NCBI RefSeq assembly: GCF_947496985.1
Contig: NZ_CANMEZ010000005.1
Location: 338,470-402,469 of the forward strand
Source: an uncultured Kordia sp.
Lineage (GTDB): Bacteria > Bacteroidota > Bacteroidia > Flavobacteriales > Flavobacteriaceae
Length of the DNA stretch: 64,000 bases
Direction: 5' to 3'
Made by a program: the position numbers and the translations under genes. Of the stretch, positions 57,649 to 64,000 are shown in pieces; the stretch's first letter is position 1, and each line of letters starts with the position of its first letter. The notes beneath the pieces were generated by a model. That model had not been told where the DNA came from and did not search any database. It saw nothing but the letters and a program-made list of their open reading frames with translations.

Positions 57649-58080
57649 CTATTCAATATTTCTTTAATGTGTGAAAAATTAGGATGTAAATTACCGAATT
57701 TTGTAGAAGATTTTAAACTTCTAAATAACTTAGTATTCTTACACAATTTTTTTCAAAATTTAACAAGACTGCAAAGATAATTAATTATTGAATATGATTT
57801 GATCGAACACGCCGTAAATAAATGTGTTAAAGAATTATGTATATCATAAAATTTTCTTAATTTTCCGCGTTTCAAAATAATTTTTTTAACACAATGTCGG
57901 ATTTTCATAGGTGTTGTTGTTATATAAAGAAAGAGAAGAATTGAAGCTTTAATTATGAGTTTTTTATTGGACGAAGGGCATTGTCTATAAATACCATAAT
58001 TAAATACCAACCAGAACACAAGTTCTTAAACGTTAATATGTTATGAGGGCTTATAATATTTGAATTTAAAGATTGTTTCT
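57649..58080. other. Divergent intergenic region folE / secreted-protein operon
   Basis: A 432-base A+T-rich gap. On the minus strand TATCTTTG (57772-57779) is a likely folE -7 element with a leader of about 120 bases. Reading frames on the minus strand at 57753-58019 show no family features. No RNA gene or riboswitch recognised. Confidence 0.45.
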
Positions 58081-58506
58081 ATGCGTACATGCAGCTTTTT
58101 AATTATTGCCTTGTGTTTTTGTATAACTAGTACTTTTGCACAAAACACTAAAGAGGCACCTAAAGTAAAACCTAATCAAGTAGATAACTTTATAAAAGAA
58201 GTTTATCAAAAACAAGCAAATACTATCGTTTTTTCCGATCCTATCCGTTATGAGCGATTCAAAGATTTGCTGCTTAACAGGATTTCATTCTACAGATTAA
58301 ACTATAAAGAAGGAGAGGACTTCGTAAATCTTTCTACAGTTCCGCTTTTTAAAACTTACAACAAAAATATAATGAGGAATAACATGTTTAATGTTAATAA
58401 TTTCAATCCGTTGCGATATGATATTAACTTTTTCTCAAATGAACTAACTAGATACAGGATCAACCAACAATACATTCTTGTAATAACTCCTCAAAAAACT
58501 CGCTAA
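58081..58506 (+). CDS. Small secreted protein preceding the giant repeat protein
   Basis: A 141-residue protein from ATG 58081 (a TTG at 58060 would add seven residues). Signal peptide RTCSFLIIALCFCITSTFAQ. The mature part is polar and basic: KPNQVDNFIKEVYQKQANTI, DPIRYERFKDLLLNRISFYR and a Asn-rich NNMFNVNNFNPLRYDINFFS. No domain recognised. It lies 11 bases before the giant gene, so it is co-transcribed and may aid its export or attachment; that is inference. Confidence 0.72.
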   Translation: MRTCSFLIIALCFCITSTFAQNTKEAPKVKPNQVDNFIKEVYQKQANTIVFSDPIRYERFKDLLLNRISFYRLNYKEGEDFVNLSTVPLFKTYNKNIMRNNMFNVNNFNPLRYDINFFSNELTRYRINQQYILVITPQKTR

Positions 58507-58517
58507 AAACACAGGAA

Positions 58518-61500
58518 ATGAAAAAAATACTAACCTTTCTACTGATATTATTACCATGTATACTGTTAAGTCAGAATATATTAATGCAGAATGGAAACTT
58601 AGATGTTGACTGTTCAGCGAGTCCTGTTTTTCTAGATACAGGAGGTAGTGGAGCCGGACAATACTCTAATGATGAAAACTTCGTGTTGACACTATGTACT
58701 TCTGAACCAGGACAATCCGTACGTATGGATTTTGCGTCGTTTGGTTTGCAAAATAATAGTGACTTTATGGATATCTTTGATGGCCCAGACACTTCATCTC
58801 CATTAATAGGGACTTATACAGGAACCGCTTCTCCAGGATTAGTGGAGGCTTCTGGTTCAAATACTTCAGGATGTTTAACAATTCGATTTGTATCTGATGG
58901 AGCAGGTGTAAATATTGGGTGGCAAGCAGCTTTAAGTTGTTTTGTACCTTGTCAAACAATTACAGCAAATTTAGATAGTGCTGTTCCTGCTGTTTCAACT
59001 GATGGAATTTTAAGAGTTTGTTTAGGAGATCCATTAACACTAAATGGAAGTGGAACTTTTGCTTCTGATGGAACTGGAGCTACCTACGAATGGAATATGG
59101 GTGATACAAACGTTTTAAATGGAGCAAGTGTAACACATACTTATGCGCAATCAGGAATTTATAGAGTTAATTTAGTTATACGTGATAATAATCCAGCGAA
59201 CTCAGATGGAGATCCTGATAATGATTGTATGAGTGTTAATAATATAGATCAATTGGTATATGTTTCTACACCAGTAGATTTTACAGGAACTCAGGCGGCA
59301 AATCCCGAAATATGTTTTGGTGAATCTACAGACATTACAGGAGTTGCAGTGATTCCTCCTTTTGAAGATTGTGCCCCAGAAATATTTGATCAAACTTGGT
59401 TGCAAGATACAGTGTCAACAGGTACGGCGACATCTTATAACTCTACTATTGAAGTTGATTGTTATGGGTCAGGACAAGTAATTACAGATGTATCTCAAAT
59501 CAATCAAATCTGTATCGTAATGGAGCATTCTTTTATGGGAGATTTGGATATGATTTTGACAGCACCAAACGGATCGCAAGTATTATTTATTTCATATGGT
59601 GATGGAACGGATCCAGGAGATAATTTAGGGATTCCTGATCAAGCAGATAATGGAAACCCAGGTACAGGATGGGAATATTGTTTTTCTCCTACAGCAACAC
59701 AAACGCTGGATCAAGCAGCAAATTTAGGAGGTGTTACTACTGTTCCAGCAGGAACTTATGCGCCGTTAGCTTCTAGTTCGTTTGATAATCTTTTAGGTTC
59801 TGAGTTAAATGGAACTTGGACATTTGAAATCATTGATACATGGGGAGCAGATGATGGAACACTTTTTTCTTGGAACTTAGATTTTGATTCAAGTTTACTT
59901 CCTCCACCTTCTTCTATCTTAACAGAAGAGTGGTTAACAGATCCATCTATTACAAATACAGTAGGAAACGTAATTACAGTACAGCCTGCAACAGCTGGTC
60001 AACACTGTTATACATATGAAGTAAATGATGATTTAGGTTGTGTGTATACAGAAACAATCTGTATTGATGTAGCTCCTGAAATTAACAACGGACCTGCTTC
60101 AAACTTATCTGAATGTTCTAATAATGCTACGGAAGTATTTGACTTAACAGTGAATACTGCGCAAGTATTAGCGCCTATTGCAGATACTACCGATATGGAA
60201 GTCACCTATCATTTGTCACAAGCAGATGCAGATACAGGAGCAAATCCATTAACAGATGCAGAAGCACAAGCATACACCGGAAATGATGGTGAAGAAATCT
60301 TTGTAAGAATAACATATACAGGAACAACAACAATTGATTGTTTCTCTACAGATTCATTTACACTGAATATTGGAAATACAACGGCGAATACAGTACCAGA
60401 TATAGTATTGTGTGATATTGGAAATGATAGTGAAGAAGAATTTGATTTATGTTCACAAACTGCAGCAGTTTTAGGAGCTTTAGATCCGGCAAATTATACA
60501 GTAACATACCACGATACGCAAAATGATGCAGATACAGATCAAAACCCATTACCTTGTTTATATACAAATGTAACAGCACCAACGGATGATATATTTGTTA
60601 GAATAGAAGATAATGCAGATCCATCTTGTTATGCATTAACATCATTTAATTTAGTGCTAAATTCAGAACCAACACTTACAGCACCAGCTGATATAATTGT
60701 TTGTGATGATCCTACAAATGATGGGACTGAAATTTTTAATTTACCATCACAAATACCTTCTATACTTGGCGCGCAAGATCCATTAGATTTTACAATCACA
60801 TATCACAGTTCGGTAGCAGATGCTACAGCAAATGCGAACCCACTTCCAGATATGTATCCTAATGTGAATCCAACAGATTTAATTGTAGTAAGAGTAGAAA
60901 ATATAGCAACTACTTGTGTGGCTATAACTCAGTATAATGTTACAGTAAATGCATTGCCAATAGCAAATGTAGTAGCAAATGTTGTTGTGTGCGATGATGA
61001 TAGTAATGATGGAGTTGAAGGTTTTACATTAACAGATTATGATATTCAAGTTTTAGGAACACAAAATGGAACAACGTTTTCTGTTACATATTATGGATCA
61101 CAAATAGATGCAGATACAGGAACAAATCCATTGGTAAGCCCATACACAAATACAAATGATTGTGAACAGATTTTTGTGAGGATTGAAAATAATGTTGATC
61201 CATCTTGTTTTGATACAACAAATTTTGAAATATGTGTAGACTATCAACCAACAGCAGTTCAGCCTGTAAATATGGTTGTGTGTGATGATGTTTCAAATGA
61301 CGGAATTGATACATTTGATTTTACAACTAAAATCACAGAGATAATAGGAGGACAAGCTTTAGGAGATGTAGAGGTTACTTTTCATGGAAATCAAGCAGAC
61401 GCAGACGCAGATGCAAATCCATTATCAACAACATACGTAAATACAAATCCAACAGAAGTAATATTTGTAAGAGTAGATAGCTCTGATACTACAAATATAT

Positions 61501-64000
61501 GTTACACAACAACGAGTTTTGAAGTACAAGTAAATCCATTGCCAGCACCAGTAGTGCCAACTACATTACAAGAATGTGATGATGATACAGATGGCTTTGT
61601 AGGGTTTACATTAACAAATGCTGATGCAGAAATACTTGCAGGACAAACTTCTACGGATCCAATGGTAATTAGTTATTACCTAACACCAGCAGAAGCGTTA
61701 GCAGGAGGAGGGACACCGCTTCCAGCTGCATATGTAAATGAAACAATGGACAATCAAACGGTACATATTCGTATCGAAAACACGATTACAGGTTGTGTAA
61801 ATACATCGTCTTTAGATTTACAAGTAAACCCAGGTATCGTAGCAACAGTACCAACAAACTATAGTGTTTGTGATGATACGGATGGGAATGATACAAATAA
61901 TCTAGGAACCTTTGATTTATCTACTAAAGATGCTGAAATTTTAGGTGCTTTAGTAGGAACAGCTACTGTTAGCTACTATACATCAGATGCTTTAGCACAA
62001 GCTGGATTAGCAGGAACAGAAATCATGGGCTTATACACAACGACGACACCTTCTTTGCAGATTATTCATGCAAGAGTTACAGATAATATTACAGGGTGTC
62101 ATAGTGTAGTAGAATTGATCTTAATTGTAGATCCATTACCAAATTTAGACAACATTCCACCAATGATTGCTTGTGATTTTAATAACACGGGTGATATGAT
62201 GGAGATGTTTGATTTGACAACACATACAACGGTAATTGAAAATGGACAAGTAGGTCTTACAATTAGTTATCACTTAAATGAAGCAGACGCTGATGCTGAT
62301 GTTGCTCCAATTACCAACACAATAGGAACAGATGGGCAATTAATTTGGGTACGTGCTGTAAATCTTCTTGGATGTATTCAAGTAGGAAGTTTTGAATTAC
62401 AAGTACCACCATTGCCAGTATTTGTTGCGCCAACTACACTTGAAGCATGTGATGATGAAACTGCGGATGGAATAGCACCAACAGACTTAACAATTAAAAA
62501 TGATGAAATAACGGCATCGAACCCAGATTTAAATGTTTCATATCACTTAACGCAAGTGGATGCGGATGGTGATATGAATGCACTTCCAATGCCATATGAA
62601 AACACTGCAACACCAACTACATATTCGGTATTTGTTCGTGTGGAGGATATCAATACTGGTTGTCATATTGTTACACAGTTAACGGTAAACATTAATGATA
62701 CACCAGCTGTTTTCCCAGCGACACCTTTAGAATACTGTGATACTGACAATGACGGTTTTGGTATTTTTGATATCAGAAGTACTGAGAGCGAAATCACAGG
62801 TGGACTCATTCCAGGACAGGTAACAGTTACCTATCATGAAACACCAGAAGATGCTGATAATAATGTCAATGTGTTGGATGATACTTACACCAATATCAAT
62901 GCCTACAATCAAACAATTTATGTACGTGTAGAAAATGTCCTTACGGGATGTTTCAATGTGGTCCCACTTGATTTAATTGTACATGATTCACCAGAGCTTT
63001 CTGCCATTGATGCAGCTTTGCTTGCGGAGTGTGATGGCGATACTGATGGGATTACTCAGTTTGATCTAACAGAGAGTGAAACAGCTATTTTAAACGGAGA
63101 AGATCCCTTAACACATACCGTTCGTTATTACAACACACAAGTCAATGCTACTGCAGGAACTGCCACAGGTGAGATCAACAATCCAAATGCCTATAGCAAC
63201 ATTCCACCAAGTCCACAAGTGATTTGGGTGCGTGTGGAAGATCTAACCACAGGATGTTTTACAGTAACCAATCTAACACTGATTGTAAATGAATTGCCAA
63301 CACTTGTTCAATTACCAGGACTAGATACCTGTGATGCGGTGAGTTTAAATGATGGAGTTGAAGTATTTGATTTGACGTCGCTTTCAGAGGATTTACTCAA
63401 CAGTGCACCAGGGATTAGCTTAAGCTATTACGCTAATGCGGCTGATTTAGCCAGTGATACGCCAATTGCCGATCCAAGTATGTATAGCAATACAGAAATT
63501 GGAGTACAAACGATTTTTGTACTAGCAACCAATGATACTACAGGTTGTCAAAATACCATCACCTTTGATATCAGAGTCAATCCACTGCCAAGTCCAACAT
63601 TGGATCCTAATGGAATGCTAACAGCTGATATCTGTGATGAGGACAATGATGGTTTCCAACAGTTTAATTTAACAGATTTAGTGAATGATATCATCAACAA
63701 TGAACCAGATGTAGATTATAGTTTCCATGAAACGTTATCAGATGCTGAGCAGAATCTATTTCCACTGGCAAGTCCATATACTAATATCATGATGGATAGT
63801 CAAACGATCTATGTGCTGGCTACCAATACCGTAACAGGATGTTTCACTGTAACTCCATTAGAATTAACAGTGACACCAATTCCAGTATTGCCACTAGTGA
63901 TCACTGATTTAGAAGAATGTGATGATGCGGCGAATTTGGATGGATTTGATATGTTTGATTTAACTCAGACACAAACAGAAATCTATGGCACTCAAACTCC
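58518..64000 (+). CDS. Giant secreted CUB/PKD/P-domain/repeat protein, T9SS cargo-like, runs off window
   Basis: Open from ATG 58518 to the window end: 1827 codons, no stop. Order: signal peptide (KKILTFLLILLPCILLSQ); CUB-like domain (about 30-141: DCSASPVFLDTGGSGAGQYS, SFGLQNNSDFMDIFDGPD); PKD-like domain (about 150-250: YEWNMGDTN); proprotein-convertase P domain (about 290-458: GDLDMILTAPNGSQ, ELNGTWTFEIIDTWG); then from about 518 a tandem array of about 14 repeats of 95-100 residues with CDD...DG..FDLT, VTYH...ADAD..NPL and VRVE....GC. This resembles gliding/T9SS type B surface proteins; the C-terminal sorting domain would be beyond the window. Likely adhesin. Confidence 0.9.
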   Translation, partial: MKKILTFLLILLPCILLSQNILMQNGNLDVDCSASPVFLDTGGSGAGQYSNDENFVLTLCTSEPGQSVRMDFASFGLQNNSDFMDIFDGPDTSSPLIGTYTGTASPGLVEASGSNTSGCLTIRFVSDGAGVNIGWQAALSCFVPCQTITANLDSAVPAVSTDGILRVCLGDPLTLNGSGTFASDGTGATYEWNMGDTNVLNGASVTHTYAQSGIYRVNLVIRDNNPANSDGDPDNDCMSVNNIDQLVYVSTPVDFTGTQAANPEICFGESTDITGVAVIPPFEDCAPEIFDQTWLQDTVSTGTATSYNSTIEVDCYGSGQVITDVSQINQICIVMEHSFMGDLDMILTAPNGSQVLFISYGDGTDPGDNLGIPDQADNGNPGTGWEYCFSPTATQTLDQAANLGGVTTVPAGTYAPLASSSFDNLLGSELNGTWTFEIIDTWGADDGTLFSWNLDFDSSLLPPPSSILTEEWLTDPSITNTVGNVITVQPATAGQHCYTYEVNDDLGCVYTETICIDVAPEINNGPASNLSECSNNATEVFDLTVNTAQVLAPIADTTDMEVTYHLSQADADTGANPLTDAEAQAYTGNDGEEIFVRITYTGTTTIDCFSTDSFTLNIGNTTANTVPDIVLCDIGNDSEEEFDLCSQTAAVLGALDPANYTVTYHDTQNDADTDQNPLPCLYTNVTAPTDDIFVRIEDNADPSCYALTSFNLVLNSEPTLTAPADIIVCDDPTNDGTEIFNLPSQIPSILGAQDPLDFTITYHSSVADATANANPLPDMYPNVNPTDLIVVRVENIATTCVAITQYNVTVNALPIANVVANVVVCDDDSNDGVEGFTLTDYDIQVLGTQNGTTFSVTYYGSQIDADTGTNPLVSPYTNTNDCEQIFVRIENNVDPSCFDTTNFEICVDYQPTAVQPVNMVVCDDVSNDGIDTFDFTTKITEIIGGQALGDVEVTFHGNQADADADANPLSTTYVNTNPTEVIFVRVDSSDTTNICYTTTSFEVQVNPLPAPVVPTTLQECDDDTDGFVGFTLTNADAEILAGQTSTDPMVISYYLTPAEALAGGGTPLPAAYVNETMDNQTVHIRIENTITGCVNTSSLDLQVNPGIVATVPTNYSVCDDTDGNDTNNLGTFDLSTKDAEILGALVGTATVSYYTSDALAQAGLAGTEIMGLYTTTTPSLQIIHARVTDNITGCHSVVELILIVDPLPNLDNIPPMIACDFNNTGDMMEMFDLTTHTTVIENGQVGLTISYHLNEADADADVAPITNTIGTDGQLIWVRAVNLLGCIQVGSFELQVPPLPVFVAPTTLEACDDETADGIAPTDLTIKNDEITASNPDLNVSYHLTQVDADGDMNALPMPYENTATPTTYSVFVRVEDINTGCHIVTQLTVNINDTPAVFPATPLEYCDTDNDGFGIFDIRSTESEITGGLIPGQVTVTYHETPEDADNNVNVLDDTYTNINAYNQTIYVRVENVLTGCFNVVPLDLIVHDSPELSAIDAALLAECDGDTDGITQFDLTESETAILNGEDPLTHTVRYYNTQVNATAGTATGEINNPNAYSNIPPSPQVIWVRVEDLTTGCFTVTNLTLIVNELPTLVQLPGLDTCDAVSLNDGVEVFDLTSLSEDLLNSAPGISLSYYANAADLASDTPIADPSMYSNTEIGVQTIFVLATNDTTGCQNTITFDIRVNPLPSPTLDPNGMLTADICDEDNDGFQQFNLTDLVNDIINNEPDVDYSFHETLSDAEQNLFPLASPYTNIMMDSQTIYVLATNTVTGCFTVTPLELTVTPIPVLPLVITDLEECDDAANLDGFDMFDLTQTQTEIYGTQT
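60112..64000 (+). repeat. Tandem protein-coding repeats inside the giant gene
   Basis: About 14 diverged units of roughly 290-300 bases; the cysteine codon of the CD(D) motif appears near 60114, 60411, 60702, 60990, 61281, 61575, 61869, 62172, 62448, 62736, 63030, 63330, 63633 and 63918. Each unit also carries a second Cys near its end (e.g. TGCF, PSCY), so a disulfide per unit is plausible. The array continues beyond the window. Confidence 0.85.

Noticed and set aside
57753..58019. Minus-strand frame of 88 codons in the folE upstream gap
   Set aside because: Overlaps the likely folE promoter; no family features.
60112..64000. Tandem repeats considered as CRISPR or satellite
   Set aside because: Units are about 295 bases, diverged, and keep one open frame with conserved residues; they are protein repeats.

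Overview
The window is chromosomal DNA from a Bacteroidota member, almost certainly family Flavobacteriaceae; from general impression it resembles Kordia or a close relative, but no marker was searched. Evidence: about two-thirds A+T, promoters with the Bacteroidota -7 element TAnnTTTG, type IX secretion (T9SS) cargo and sorting domains, a fused SecDF, a 645-residue GyrB without the enterobacterial insert, and many small peptides with the Bacteroidota lanthipeptide-type leader. No rRNA, tRNA, CRISPR, phage or insertion sequence was recognised.

Layout. 1-1452: the end of one and all of a second histidine kinase, near-identical at the C-terminus. 1514-6234: two tandem modules, each a membrane-spanning TPR-AraC regulator followed by a Cys-containing leader peptide gene; both peptide promoters carry the same 10-bp palindrome at the same distance from the -7 element. 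6337-10290: a DUF1801 protein, kdsA, another GG-leader peptide, typA and a small membrane protein. 10352-24393: a surface-glycan region: three overlapping genes (small membrane protein, NoeA-like methyltransferase, membrane phosphatase/sulfatase-fold protein), a FemAB-like acyltransferase, an FdtB-type aminotransferase, a Wzx flippase, a hexapeptide acyltransferase, four glycosyltransferases, an FdtA-type ketoisomerase and a methyltransferase, with CIA30 and trmL embedded. Together these point to a dTDP-3-amino-3,6-dideoxyhexose in an O-antigen-like polymer. 24386-32208: an FtsE-like ATPase, a giant TPR protein with an outer-membrane barrel protein, and an amidohydrolase lipoprotein.

32238-34490 is a compact operon of an HTTM membrane protein, an SdpA-like protein and a protein of no known family. 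34696-41675: a DUF2911 protein, a tiny leader peptide, asnB, a dipeptide epimerase, an AAA ATPase fused to a gamma-glutamylcyclotransferase-like domain, and two secreted proteins (one with a T9SS tail). 42058-51423: gyrB, an outer-membrane barrel, mdh, two stand-alone SecD-P1-like proteins and secDF. 51799-52791: three tandem Cys-containing leader peptides sharing a core motif. 52941-57648: a minus-strand housekeeping run (DUF192, lgt, yidD, membrane protein, cysS, folE). 58081-64000: a small secreted protein and the first 5.5 kb of a giant CUB/PKD/P-domain/repeat protein that runs off the end.

The most interesting candidates for undescribed biology are the paired TPR-AraC regulator/peptide modules with their matching palindromes, the HTTM/SdpA-like operon, the AAA-cyclotransferase fusion, the CGG-I-C peptide family, and two genes whose conserved N-terminus seems to begin at ATT. 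All functions are inferred by reading the sequence; nothing was searched.
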